Under the pieces are notes generated by a model. That model was given only the letters and a program-made list of their open reading frames with translations. It did not search any database and was not told the origin of the DNA. Shown here in pieces: positions 1 through 8,613 of a DNA stretch of 64,000 bases (position 1 is the first letter of the stretch; every line of letters starts with the position of its first letter). Origin of the DNA: CADEED01 sp043747835 (GTDB taxonomy: Bacteria > Pseudomonadota > Gammaproteobacteria > Steroidobacterales > Steroidobacteraceae); the NCBI GenBank assembly GCA_043747835.1, contig JAYTOK010000060.1, forward strand, positions 62,001 to 126,000. Reading direction: 5' to 3'. The translations under genes and the position numbers were made by a program.

Positions 1-1193
1 CCATCGGCATTGCCCGATCCGTACAGCACCATCGAATTCGCCAGCAGCGACTGGCCATCGACATCCTTCGTCGTCTCCATCTTCTCGAGAAAGCGCGCCA
101 ACTGCTGCACGTACCAGTAATCGATCTGCTTCACCTTCTCGATGATCTCGGGATCGTTCTTGTGGTGCGTGAGGTTGTGGTGACCTTCCGCGATGCCGAT
201 TTCATTGAAGCTGCGATTGCTGCCTTCACGCGCGAGCAGCAATGTCGCGACGCGCGTCGAGTCCGTCTGGAACGCGAGCAGTAACATGTCGAACATCAGC
301 GCGATGTGTTCGTCGTATCTCTCGGGCACGCCCACCGGCGCGTCCACGGCGGGATTGCGAACGGGCAGCCGCTCCGAGGTCTCGATGCGCTGCTCGATCT
401 CGCGCACGCTCGACAGGTATTGATCGAGCTTCATGCGATCGCGGCCATCGAGACCGGCATCGAGCCGGCGCGCGTCTTCGAGCACGTAGTCGAGGATCGA
501 GCGTTGCTCGTGCTGACGGCGCTTGAGGTTGGCGACGCGTTCACGGGGCCCGCCGGCGCCAAACAATCTTTCGAACACGAAACGCGGGTTGTGTTCGGGC
601 GAGAGCGGCTGGTTAGGCGAGCGCCACGACAGGTTGTACACATACGCGCACGCATAGCCCGAATCGCAGTCGCCGGACTTGCGCACGGCATCGCACGTGA
701 GCTCGAGCGACGAGAACCGGGTGAGATGCCCGATCTGCGACGCCACGACCTGGTCGATCGACACGGCGGCCTGGATGTCCGAGCCCGCGGTTTTCTTGAC
801 GCGCTGGTTGGTCAAAAAGGTGCCGCCCGCGCGCGCGTGATCTCCGGGGCCGTCGGGGCCGGCGTCGGCGGCGAGGCAGGTCAGGCCGGAGATGACCTGG
901 AGTTGGTTTTTTACTTTGACGAGCGGGGACAGCGTGGGGGACAAACTGAAGTCTGTCCCCGGGGCGACGGGGCTGGCGCCCGCGGTGGGCCAGAACGCGC
1001 CCGGGATCTGACCGTTCGGCACGTACACGAAAGCCATGCGCGTCGGTGCCGCTTTTGTCTTGCCGCCGGCGAACGCGGGCAGCGCGTAAAACGATTCGAA
1101 CGCAGGCAGCGCGATGCACGCGCCCACGTTGCGGAAGAATTTGCGGCGCGTGAGACTCGCGTGGCGTTCGGCGAGTTTTTCTGGGTCGCTCAT
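1..1193 (-). CDS. DUF1552 domain-containing protein (3' end cut by window edge)
   Basis: The frame is open from an ATG at 1193 to the left edge, giving about 397 residues without the C-terminus. The N-terminus has a basic TRRKFFRNVG stretch followed by a hydrophobic segment, resembling a Tat-type signal. Text such as AFVYVPNGQIPGAFWPT and GLTCLAADAGPDGPGDHARA is typical of DUF1552, a family related to DUF1501/sulfatase-like proteins whose reaction is unknown. Its ATG lies one base after the TGA of the DUF1592 gene, so the two are probably translationally coupled, as is usual for this pair. A GGGGACA palindrome sits inside the frame at 925-960 and encodes residues around GTDFSLSPT. Confidence 0.85.
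   Translation of the reverse strand, partial: MSDPEKLAERHASLTRRKFFRNVGACIALPAFESFYALPAFAGGKTKAAPTRMAFVYVPNGQIPGAFWPTAGASPVAPGTDFSLSPTLSPLVKVKNQLQVISGLTCLAADAGPDGPGDHARAGGTFLTNQRVKKTAGSDIQAAVSIDQVVASQIGHLTRFSSLELTCDAVRKSGDCDSGYACAYVYNLSWRSPNQPLSPEHNPRFVFERLFGAGGPRERVANLKRRQHEQRSILDYVLEDARRLDAGLDGRDRMKLDQYLSSVREIEQRIETSERLPVRNPAVDAPVGVPERYDEHIALMFDMLLLAFQTDSTRVATLLLAREGSNRSFNEIGIAEGHHNLTHHKNDPEIIEKVKQIDYWYVQQLARFLEKMETTKDVDGQSLLANSMVLYGSGNAD
925..960. repeat. GGGGACA/TGTCCCC palindromic repeat inside the DUF1552 gene
   Basis: Arms GGGGACA (937-943) and TGTCCCC (954-960) flank a 10-nt spacer, and a further GGGGACAG lies at 925-932. The same core recurs at 10191-10293 and 29129-29234. It is read through in frame. 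Confidence 0.6.
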
Positions 1194-1194
1194 G

Positions 1195-3654
1195 TCAATG
1201 ACTCACGGTGTCGGTGGCGGCGACCGCGGTCGCCTGGGTTCGCATCTTCTGGAAGGGCACGGACTCGATGACGCCCATCAGCAACGCCGAGAACTTTCCA
1301 TCATTCGCATCGAGGCTTGCGACGATGCGGTCGATGGTTTCGGTGTCGAAGTACTGAGTGCCGCGCCCGGTCGCATAGGTCAGCATCTTGTCGGTCAGCG
1401 TTCGGTAGAAATCCGTCTTGTGACTCGTCGCGAGGATCTTCTTCAGTTCGGCGACGCTGCTGAACTCCTCGCCGGTGATCAGCCTGCCGACGGACACGAT
1501 TGGCTGACGCCGTTCCGCTTCTCGCCACATGCCGAGCGCATTGAAGTTTTCGAACGCGAGCCCCAGTGGATCCATGCGGTTGTGGCAGGACGCGCACGAA
1601 GGATTCTCGCGATGCATCTGCAGCGAATCGCGCAACGTCGGTTCGTTGCCGTTCTTCGGCTTCTCGCTCGCTTCGAGTGCGGGCACGTTGGCCGGCGGCG
1701 GCGGCGGTGGTGTCCCGAGCACGTTGTGCAGGATGAACAGTCCACGCTTCACGGGTGAGGTGCGATCGGGGTTCGACGTGACGACGAGCGTGCTCGCGTG
1801 CGTGAGAACGCCGCCTCGCTGACTGCCCGGGGGAAGAGTGACCAGACGCAGATCCGTGCCGGTGATGCCGGGCACGCCGTAGAGACCCGCGAGCTTCTCG
1901 TTGAGGAAGGTGTAATCGCTGTCGAGGAATTCCGTGATCGGCCGGTCGCGCTTCACGACGTGCCGGAAGTACATCTCCGTTTCCTTCTGCATCGCGTCGC
2001 GCATCTCGCCGTCGAGTTCGATGTCGCCCCTGGATTTCACGGCGGCGTCGACGAGTCCCGCGAGACGTTTCGCTTCCGGCTCGTTTTGCTGGCGCCAGGC
2101 CTGGCGCAAATCGCGCAGTGTTTGCTCCTCACCGGCGTCACGAATCAACACTTCGCGCGAGTTGACGGAAATGCCGCCGATGTCGCGCACCTCTAACCAC
2201 TGACCCGTGAAGTTCCTCGCGAACTGGATCGCACGCTCGTTCGTGAGCATGCGCTCGACCTGCGGCCGCAGGTTCTTGCGAAGTTCGTTCTTCGACGCGA
2301 GCGCGAGCAGCTCGTCGTCGGGCATCGTGGACCAGAGGAAATAGGAGAGGCGCGAGGCGAGGGAGTATTCATCCACGTCGGCGTACTTGCCCGTGGTCGC
2401 GGCGCCTTCCTCGAGCCGGAACAGGAAGCGCGGGCTCGCGAGCACGGCGGCCATTGCCTGCGCCACACCTTGTTCGAACGACTTGCCCTTCTGCGTGTAC
2501 GTGTACTCGGCCAGCAGCGCGAGCCGGTCGGCGGAATCGTCGCTCAAGGGCCGGCGATACGCCTTCGACGCGAACTTGCCGAGGATGTCTTTCGCGTAGG
2601 CGACTTTCTGCATGCGCTTTTTGGGCACGGCGCGCGGGAAATAGCGGTCGTAGTCCTTCGTTGCGACCCAGCGATCCTTCTCGAGCGGGCCGATCACCGT
2701 GACCTTGTTCACGAGGATTTGCGTGGGCTTCATCTTCGTGTCGGACTCGACGATCGGCTTGAGCTCGATCGTCACCGGGTGCTCGCCGACTTCCCATTTG
2801 TGCGTGGACTCGAACGTGAAATTCTTGTCGCTGTAGTAAGGGAGCTGGCGATTCAGGACTTCGACGTCGCCGACCTTGATCACGGCCTGCGTGACGCCGG
2901 GGTTGAACACGAAGTCGCCACGCACGTCGACGTCGAAAACGACCTTGTACGTCCCCGCGACCTCCGACTTCACGGTTCCCGCGATCGTCGAAGCCTCGTT
3001 GTACTGAATGCGCATGCGGCCCTTGCGCGGCTCGACGCCTTTGAACGAGGTGCCCGCCAGAACCGATTCCGCTGGCACGCGCGGCACAGTGGGGACGCCC
3101 GCGGCGATGATCGCCTGCGCGGCCGCGACATACTTCTCCATGAGGATCGGCGAGACCGTCAGCACGTCGCCGATGTTGTCGAAGCCGTAGCCCGTGTCGT
3201 CCGCCGGGAATTCCTCTTCTGCCTTGAAGTCGACGTCGACGAGGTCCTTGATCGTGTTGCGGTACTCGATGCGGTTGAGCCGGCGCACGGTGACGCGGCC
3301 GGGATCCGGGTTGGAGGGATCGATCGCGAACACCTGGTACTTGATCCATTGCTCGAGCTTCTTCTGCTCGGCGGACGAGAGGTGCGGATTGTTCTCGGCG
3401 GGCATCAGGCCGGCGCGGACATTGATCAGCACCTTGAGCCACAGCGCCTTGTCGAGGATCTGCTCCTGCGTCTCGAGGCCGTCGAAGGCGACCTGGCCTT
3501 TGTCGTAGCCGTCACCGTGACACTCATAGCAATGCTTTTCGAGCATCGGGCCTATGCTCTTCTTGTACTCGGCAATGGCCGCGGGTTCCGTGCCGGCCAA
3601 ACAAGCGGACACGAGGGACATTCCCATCGCCACGAGCGCAACTTTCGAAATCAT
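1195..3654 (-). CDS. DUF1592 (Planctomycete-type cytochrome c) family protein
   Basis: About 819 residues from the ATG at 3654; an in-frame ATG at 3672 is possible. The chosen start gives a signal peptide ending in the lipobox-like VSAC. Family order is visible: an N-terminal haem-binding CYECHGDG (Planctomycete cytochrome c), a DUF1587-like stretch (RRLNRIEYRNTIKDLVDVDF), DUF1595 (ASKAYRRPLSD), DUF1592 (RFLFRLEEG), DUF1588 with a second CASCHNRMDPLG motif, and a C-terminal DUF1585-like part (MLTYATGRG). It is probably an exported redox protein. These proteins are often linked to polymer or polyaromatic oxidation, but the reaction is not known. Operon with the downstream DUF1552 gene. Confidence 0.88.
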   Translation of the reverse strand: MISKVALVAMGMSLVSACLAGTEPAAIAEYKKSIGPMLEKHCYECHGDGYDKGQVAFDGLETQEQILDKALWLKVLINVRAGLMPAENNPHLSSAEQKKLEQWIKYQVFAIDPSNPDPGRVTVRRLNRIEYRNTIKDLVDVDFKAEEEFPADDTGYGFDNIGDVLTVSPILMEKYVAAAQAIIAAGVPTVPRVPAESVLAGTSFKGVEPRKGRMRIQYNEASTIAGTVKSEVAGTYKVVFDVDVRGDFVFNPGVTQAVIKVGDVEVLNRQLPYYSDKNFTFESTHKWEVGEHPVTIELKPIVESDTKMKPTQILVNKVTVIGPLEKDRWVATKDYDRYFPRAVPKKRMQKVAYAKDILGKFASKAYRRPLSDDSADRLALLAEYTYTQKGKSFEQGVAQAMAAVLASPRFLFRLEEGAATTGKYADVDEYSLASRLSYFLWSTMPDDELLALASKNELRKNLRPQVERMLTNERAIQFARNFTGQWLEVRDIGGISVNSREVLIRDAGEEQTLRDLRQAWRQQNEPEAKRLAGLVDAAVKSRGDIELDGEMRDAMQKETEMYFRHVVKRDRPITEFLDSDYTFLNEKLAGLYGVPGITGTDLRLVTLPPGSQRGGVLTHASTLVVTSNPDRTSPVKRGLFILHNVLGTPPPPPPANVPALEASEKPKNGNEPTLRDSLQMHRENPSCASCHNRMDPLGLAFENFNALGMWREAERRQPIVSVGRLITGEEFSSVAELKKILATSHKTDFYRTLTDKMLTYATGRGTQYFDTETIDRIVASLDANDGKFSALLMGVIESVPFQKMRTQATAVAATDTVSH

Positions 3655-3787
3655 CAGCCTTCGGACCCCCATCCGTATCCGTCGATCGCGGGCATTGTGC
3701 GTCGAATCATTGTTCAGGTCACGTTCGGTTCAAATCGTTTATAAAGGGCGCCCGCACAGAGCGGTAAGAAAGGGTTGAGGTTCAAAA

Positions 3788-4243
3788 ATGTCCTACAAAG
3801 TTCCTTCCTTTGTCCTTGTGCTCGCATGCGCGGCGGTCAGCTTTACCGCCATCGCTGCCACGCCGGCCGAAACCCAGAAGGCGCGTCATGAGCACTACGA
3901 AGAGCTCGGCGATGCTTTCAAGTCGGTTCGCGATCAATCGAAGGCCGACAGTCCCGATTGGGCGGCATTGCAGAAGGCCGCGGACGTCGTGCAAAAAGCC
4001 TCGCAGGATCAGATCCAATGGTTCCCGAAAGGTTCGGGTCCAGAGGCCGGAAAGACCCGCGCGCTGCCCGAGATCTGGACGAAGCCCGCCGATTTCGAAG
4101 CCGCGATGAAAATGTTCGAAGAGCGTGCACCCGCGCTCGGCGCCGCCGTCAAGGCGAAGGACGTCGCGGCCGTCGACAAGGCATTCAAAGCGCTCGGCGG
4201 GTCGTGCAAGAACTGCCACGACAATTTCCGCGGTCCGGAGTAA
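3788..4243 (+). CDS. Cytochrome c' family protein
   Basis: 151 residues. A signal peptide (to about residue 24, AIA-ATPAET) is followed by a helical domain and a C-terminal CKNCH haem motif, the classic cytochrome c' layout (Pfam Cytochrom_C_2). Members are periplasmic, bind haem covalently and often bind NO or other small ligands. The ribosome site GAGG precedes the ATG. It lies 43 bp upstream of a b561-type membrane cytochrome, a common pairing in which the b-type protein passes electrons to the periplasmic c-type one. The stop codon is inside the first copy of a 17-bp tandem repeat. Confidence 0.92.
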   Translation: MSYKVPSFVLVLACAAVSFTAIAATPAETQKARHEHYEELGDAFKSVRDQSKADSPDWAALQKAADVVQKASQDQIQWFPKGSGPEAGKTRALPEIWTKPADFEAAMKMFEERAPALGAAVKAKDVAAVDKAFKALGGSCKNCHDNFRGPE

Positions 4244-4278
4244 GCCGCGGTCCGGAGTAGGCCTCGGACCCGAATAAG
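4228..4278. repeat. Three tandem copies of a 17-bp unit across a stop codon
   Basis: Units start at 4228, 4245 and 4262. The first two differ at one base and the third is degenerate. Each unit ends in TAA/TAG-G, so each copy contains a stop triplet. The array fills the gap between the cytochrome c' and cytochrome b genes. Confidence 0.75.
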
Positions 4279-4286
4279 TCCACTCG

Positions 4287-4940
4287 ATGAGTGAATCCGC
4301 GCCGACGCGTGTGCGGGTCTGGGACGTCCCGACCCGCATCGTCCACTGGTCGATGGTGCTGCTGTTCGCTTTTTCGTGGTGGACGGCGGAGAAGGGCCAG
4401 CTCGAATGGCACCGCTGGAGCGGATATTCGCTGACCGCTCTCGTGCTGTTTCGCTTGTACTGGGGATTCTTCGGCGGCTCCACCGCTCGGTTCGCGCAAT
4501 TCCTGTGCGGCCCGCGCGCGGTCGTGAGCTACCTGAGAGGCGCGTCGTTCGCGGTCCCCGGACACAACCCGGTCGGCGCGTGGAGCGTCGTGCTGATGCT
4601 CGCGCTGCTCGCGACGCAAATCGTGCTGGGTCTGTTCGCCGTCGATGTCGACGGCCTCGAATCGGGGCCGCTGTCCTCGCTCGTGAGTTTCGACACGGGA
4701 CGCGTCGCGGCAAAGTTGCACGAAGCGAACTTCAACATCCTGCTCGCGGTCATCGGCGTGCACATCCTGGCCGCGCTCTACTACCTCGTCGTGCGCAAAC
4801 AGAACCTCATCGGCGCGATGTTCACGGGACGCCGATCTTTCGACGGTTCGCAGTCTGGCCTGGTCCCCGCGTCGATCGCGCGGCTCATCGTCGGCATCCT
4901 GATCGCGGCCGCGCTGACCTGGTTCATCTCGCGCGAGTGA
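4287..4940 (+). CDS. Cytochrome b561 / Ni-Fe hydrogenase b-subunit-type protein
   Basis: 217 residues with four hydrophobic segments and the expected haem-ligand histidines: RIVHWSMVLLFAF near the N-terminus, EWHRWSGYSLTALVLF, and a later KLHEANFNILLAVIGVHILAALYYL. It matches the PF01292 di-haem cytochrome b family. An arginine-rich cytosolic loop (KQNLIGAMFTGRR) precedes a last C-terminal hydrophobic segment. It likely sits in the inner membrane and exchanges electrons with the upstream cytochrome c'. Its 3' end overlaps the convergent regulator gene by 17 bp. Confidence 0.9.
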   Translation: MSESAPTRVRVWDVPTRIVHWSMVLLFAFSWWTAEKGQLEWHRWSGYSLTALVLFRLYWGFFGGSTARFAQFLCGPRAVVSYLRGASFAVPGHNPVGAWSVVLMLALLATQIVLGLFAVDVDGLESGPLSSLVSFDTGRVAAKLHEANFNILLAVIGVHILAALYYLVVRKQNLIGAMFTGRRSFDGSQSGLVPASIARLIVGILIAAALTWFISRE

Positions 4941-5580
4941 CCGCGCGCTCCGTTCGTTGAGACTCGTCGTGTCGATACAGCAGTGAGATTGCCTCGCCGC
5001 GGCTGCGCGCGCTGAGTTTCGCCAGGATGCTGTGCACGTGGTTCTTGACGGTCGACAGTCCGATGCCGAGCCGGCGCGAGAGAACCTTGTTGGAGAGGCC
5101 CTGCTGCATGAGGCGCAGGATCTCGGTTTCTCTTGCGGTGAGTTCTTCGATTTGATTGCGCTGCGCGGCGTGGACGGGCGGGAAGAGTGGAATTGGAACT
5201 GGGCGGCGCGCGCACACTTCGCCGCGCGCGGCGGTGCGAATCGCCTCGAGCAGATCCGATTCGGTGCCGTTCCGCGCGACGTAGCCCAGAATTCCGAAAG
5301 GCAATGCGGCGACTGCCGAGGGGTCGAAGTCCCGCGCGCCGACGATCACGATTCCGTTGATGTGGGGCGCTTCCCCAAAGTTCTGGATCAGCGCCAGGCT
5401 TTCCGCGAGAGCGGGGTCGATGAGGACGACAGCGGGCACGAGCCCACACACCTGGGCAACGACTTCCTCCGCGGAAGCCGCAATTCCCACGAGAGCGATT
5501 CCCGCGACATCCTGCAGCACTCGCCGCAATCCTTCGCGGTACAGAAGTACTTCGCTCGCCACCAATACGCGAATGTCCAT
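4924..5580 (-). CDS. NarL/LuxR-type response regulator with degenerate receiver
   Basis: 218 residues from the ATG at 5580, chosen because AGGGAG lies 6 nt upstream. Residues 1-120 look like a receiver and residues about 140-205 are a LuxR HTH (ELTARETEILRLMQQGLSNKVLSRRLGIGLSTVKNHVHSIL, split here only by description). The phospho-acceptor Asp may be present (VVLIDPAL). The acidic pair normally in the first loop is replaced (VLVASEVLLYREGL), and the conserved loop-5 Lys is replaced in GYVARNGT. It may therefore work without classical phosphorylation. No partner kinase is adjacent. Divergent from the di-haem oxidoreductase gene. Confidence 0.88.
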   Translation of the reverse strand: MDIRVLVASEVLLYREGLRRVLQDVAGIALVGIAASAEEVVAQVCGLVPAVVLIDPALAESLALIQNFGEAPHINGIVIVGARDFDPSAVAALPFGILGYVARNGTESDLLEAIRTAARGEVCARRPVPIPLFPPVHAAQRNQIEELTARETEILRLMQQGLSNKVLSRRLGIGLSTVKNHVHSILAKLSARSRGEAISLLYRHDESQRTERAVTRAR

Positions 5581-5820
5581 CGCGCACTCCCTGGCGACCA
5601 AAACCTCGCAATCCTTGCGCGGTCTAACTTCGGATCCCCTTCACTCCAAAGACAACGTGGTTACGACGTTCGGCCTTTGTTAGTCGAAAGCAGAATCGAA
5701 CGAGTCAAAATGTCGGCCAGACCGGGTCTCATGTCAAGTCGCGTAGATCCAACGATCCATGTTCACGCGCGTTCCCGCGGCGCAGTCTCACCCGCGAAGC
5801 ATTCATTCAGGGAGAATTTC

Positions 5821-7161
5821 GTGACACACACGAGAAATATTGCGGCCTTCGTGGCCGCATCGATACTGCTTTGCTCGAATTCCGCTCTCGCACAGACCGA
5901 TCCCGGCGTTCAGGGCGGACCACCACGCGCCGGGGGTCCGCTGGCCGGCCTCACCGCGAATGAGCATCTGTTCTTCGAAGTCGGTCTCGAGGATTTCGCG
6001 GAAGCCGAAGGCCTCGGCGATGGACTCGGGCCGCGTTTCAATCTCGACGGCTGCGGTGGCTGCCACTTCCAGCCCTCGATCGGCGGCACCTCCGGCACCG
6101 TGAACCCGCAGTTCGCGATCGCGACCGCATTCGGCGCCCGCAACACGGTGCCGCCCTTCATCTCGTTGAACGGACCCATTCGCGAAGCCCGGCTGAAGCG
6201 GCAGCCGAACGGCCAGCCGGACGGCGGCGTGCATGCGTTGTTCGTGATCAGCCAACGCAATGACGGCACCGGCAACGCGTCCGGCTGCAACATCGTGCAG
6301 CCGAACTTTGCGCAGGAGATCGCGAACAACAACATCATCTTCCGTATCCCGACGCCCGTGTTCGGCATCGGTTTGATCGAGGAGATCGAGGAGCGCGAGC
6401 TGGTGCGTAATCTCACCGAAGGCGCGGGGACGCGTGCGGCGCTCGGTATCAGCGGGCGGCTCAACCGCAACGACAACGACGGACGCGTGACCCGCTTCGG
6501 CTGGAAGGCGCAGAACATCTCCGGGCTCATCTTCTCCGGTGAGGCCTACAACGTCGAAATGGGCATCACCAACGAGATGTTCCAGACCGAGCGCGACGAG
6601 ACACCAGCCTGCCAGCTCGCGCGACTGCCGAACGACACGACGAACTTCGACGGTGCGACGGGCGTCGATACGGTGAGCGCGGTCGACAAGTTCGCGTTCT
6701 TCATGCGGTTTGCCGCGGCGCCGACCCAGTCGACGACGACTCCGGGCGGCAACGCGTCGATCGCGGAAGGGTTCAACGCGTTCGTGAACATCGGTTGCGC
6801 GCAGTGCCATACGCAACAGTTGCGCACGGGCGATGCGACGCACGAGGCGTTGCGCGCGAAGAACGTGCGGCTGTTCTCGGACCTCGCGTTGCACAACATG
6901 GGCCCGGGACTCGCCGACGACATTCGACAGGGACTCGCGGCCGGCGATGAGTTCCGCACGTCGCCGTTGTGGGGACTCGGTCAGCGAGTGTTCTTCCTGC
7001 ACGATGGCCGTGCGAACAACCTGCTGACTGCCATCACGACGCACCGGAGCAACGGCAATGCGACCTATCCGGCGTCCGAAGCGAATGCGGTGATCGACCG
7101 CTTCAATGCGCTGACCACAACACAGAAGCAGCACATGCTGAACTTCCTGCGCTCCCTCTGA
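5821..7161 (+). CDS. Di-haem oxidoreductase family (DUF1111) protein
   Basis: 446 residues from a GTG at 5821 with AGGGAGA just upstream; this start gives a clean signal peptide ending ALA-Q. The open frame extends much further 5' but that part has no protein character. Two haem motifs are visible, CGGCH (GCGGCHFQPSIGGTSG) and CAQCH. Sequence around RRNDGTGNASGC and SPLWGLGQRVFFLHDGR is typical of the DUF1111 di-haem oxidoredictase/peroxidase-like family. Probably a periplasmic electron-transfer or peroxidase-like enzyme; substrate unknown. A strong hairpin follows the stop. Confidence 0.88.
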   Translation: MTHTRNIAAFVAASILLCSNSALAQTDPGVQGGPPRAGGPLAGLTANEHLFFEVGLEDFAEAEGLGDGLGPRFNLDGCGGCHFQPSIGGTSGTVNPQFAIATAFGARNTVPPFISLNGPIREARLKRQPNGQPDGGVHALFVISQRNDGTGNASGCNIVQPNFAQEIANNNIIFRIPTPVFGIGLIEEIEERELVRNLTEGAGTRAALGISGRLNRNDNDGRVTRFGWKAQNISGLIFSGEAYNVEMGITNEMFQTERDETPACQLARLPNDTTNFDGATGVDTVSAVDKFAFFMRFAAAPTQSTTTPGGNASIAEGFNAFVNIGCAQCHTQQLRTGDATHEALRAKNVRLFSDLALHNMGPGLADDIRQGLAAGDEFRTSPLWGLGQRVFFLHDGRANNLLTAITTHRSNGNATYPASEANAVIDRFNALTTTQKQHMLNFLRSL

Positions 7162-7173
7162 GGAAGTGAGGCA

Positions 7174-7205
7174 CTGGGGCCACCGCGGGCGCGCGGTGGC
7201 CCCAG
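7174..7205. terminator. Hairpin between convergent genes, likely bidirectional terminator
   Basis: Perfect 14-bp stem (7174-7187 with 7192-7205) and 4-nt loop, lying 12 bp after the di-haem gene stop and 13 bp before the end of the convergent LysR gene. No T tract follows. Confidence 0.7.
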
Positions 7206-7218
7206 ACTTCCGGGCGTC

Positions 7219-8484
7219 CTACGGGTTCGCGCGTCGCGTCACGCGAGCACGGCTCCGCCGCGACACATGCGCGGCCGCGGCAGCGCGGGCTGTGCGACGC
7301 AGGATCTCGAGCAATCGCCGCTGCGTGCTCGTCGGGTGCCAGCCGCGCCGCAGCGTGAGGCCGATCGGCCGCAAGACTCGTCCGGAAGGATGAGGCAATG
7401 CGACGAGCAAACCCGCCTGCAGTTCGTAGTGCATCTGATGCTCGGAGAGCAACATCACGCGATCGCTCTCGAGCAGGAAGGCGCGTGCCGCGGCGAGCGA
7501 GCTGCATTCGAGCGGCGGGCTGGGCAGTTGCATGCCCGGCAACGCGATCAATGCGTCGAAGTGCACGCGCAGCGGCGAGCCGGTCCGCGGCGCTATCCAC
7601 TGATACTTGCGCAAGCTGGCGACGTCGGTCTTCCGGCGTCGCGCGAGCGGGTGCTGCGCGCGAACGATGAGCGCCAACGGATCGTCGAACAGATGTTCCT
7701 GAACGACTTCGGGCGAGGGCGCCTGGGCCCGGAGCGCGCCGACCAGCACATCTGTCTCGCAGGTGTGCAGTCCTGACAGCAAATGCTCGTAGGTGCCCTC
7801 GACAATCGCGACCTGGTGCTGCGGATATTCCTGCGTGAATTCGAGCAACGCGCGTGGCAATAGATAGCTACGCGCGAGCGGCAATGCGCCGAACACGGTG
7901 CGGCCGGACTCGGCACCCGACATCGCGAGCACTTCCGCGCGCGCCTGATCGATCTCGTGCAACGCGAGCCGCGCACGTCGTGCCAGCTTCTCGGCCTCAC
8001 GAGTCGGAGTGACGCCGAAGCTCGTCTTCTCGAACAGTGGCACGCCGAGATGCCGCTCGAGGTCGCGGGCGGCGCGGTGAATGCTGGGCTGCGACAAATT
8101 CCGCGCTCGCGCGGCGTCCGAGAACGAGCCGTGTTCGACGACGGCGCCCAGCGCCTCGAGCTGCGTCGACCGCACGAGCCGGCCGACGTCGATGACCCGA
8201 TCGCCGCCGGCGCGCTCGCCGCTGGCACGCGTCGCCTCGACCAACGCGTCGCGGAGCTGCGCGAATGAGCGCTCGACGCGATCGAGGCAGGCTTCACCCG
8301 CCGGCGTGAGCGAGACGCCGGTGCTGCGGCGGACCAGCAGGGGGACGCCAAAGAACTTTTCCAGGCTGGTTATGGCCTGCGTGACCGCGGGTTGCGAGAC
8401 GTGCGCAGAGCGGGCGGCGGCGCTGACGCTGCCCAATCTTGCGGTTTCGCGGAAGACCTGCAGGTGACGGAGGTTGGGGCGCAT
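7219..8484 (-). CDS. LysR-family regulator with two tandem HTH domains
   Basis: 421 residues from the ATG at 8484 (AGGA upstream); an earlier in-frame ATG at 8511 is less likely. Residues 1-60 are a LysR HTH (LRHLQVFRETARLGSVSAAA, then VSQPAVTQAITSLE). After a linker a second LysR HTH appears at about 105-165 (TQLEALGAVVEHGSFSDAAR, then LSQPSIHRAARDLERHLGVPLFEKT). The rest is the effector-binding domain. Ordinary LysR proteins have one HTH and about 300 residues, so this is a duplicated-HTH form. It is divergent from the 4,5-cleavage pathway operon and is its likely regulator; the inducer would be a pathway intermediate (inference). Confidence 0.9.
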   Translation of the reverse strand: MRPNLRHLQVFRETARLGSVSAAARSAHVSQPAVTQAITSLEKFFGVPLLVRRSTGVSLTPAGEACLDRVERSFAQLRDALVEATRASGERAGGDRVIDVGRLVRSTQLEALGAVVEHGSFSDAARARNLSQPSIHRAARDLERHLGVPLFEKTSFGVTPTREAEKLARRARLALHEIDQARAEVLAMSGAESGRTVFGALPLARSYLLPRALLEFTQEYPQHQVAIVEGTYEHLLSGLHTCETDVLVGALRAQAPSPEVVQEHLFDDPLALIVRAQHPLARRRKTDVASLRKYQWIAPRTGSPLRVHFDALIALPGMQLPSPPLECSSLAAARAFLLESDRVMLLSEHQMHYELQAGLLVALPHPSGRVLRPIGLTLRRGWHPTSTQRRLLEILRRTARAAAAAHVSRRSRARVTRRANP

Positions 8485-8502
8485 GCACTCGTCCTGTCCA
8501 GC

Positions 8503-8519
8503 TATAGGCAATACTTATA
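8503..8519. promoter_or_regulatory. Candidate LysR operator (T-N11-A)
   Basis: ATAGGCAATACTTAT at 8504-8518 is a quasi-palindrome with T8505 and A8517 separated by exactly 11 bases, the classical LysR motif. It lies 19 bp upstream of the LysR start and about 95 bp upstream of the divergent operon. Confidence 0.5.
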
Positions 8520-8613
8520 CCCCTGAGTCAATTGTGATTGGCAGCAGTTGGCATCGCGGGCGGAGAATGCCCGCCGGCCTCAGGGCCGTCGCCGGACAGG
8601 GGAGTCGGGGATC

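Noticed and set aside
306..1271. 321-residue plus-strand frame over the DUF1552 gene
   Set aside because: Shadow frame; the minus strand encodes a well-matched DUF1552 protein continuing to the edge.
5032..5820. Extended N-terminus of the di-haem oxidoreductase frame
   Set aside because: It overlaps the regulator gene on the other strand and has no protein character; a GTG at 5821 with a ribosome site and signal peptide explains the gene.
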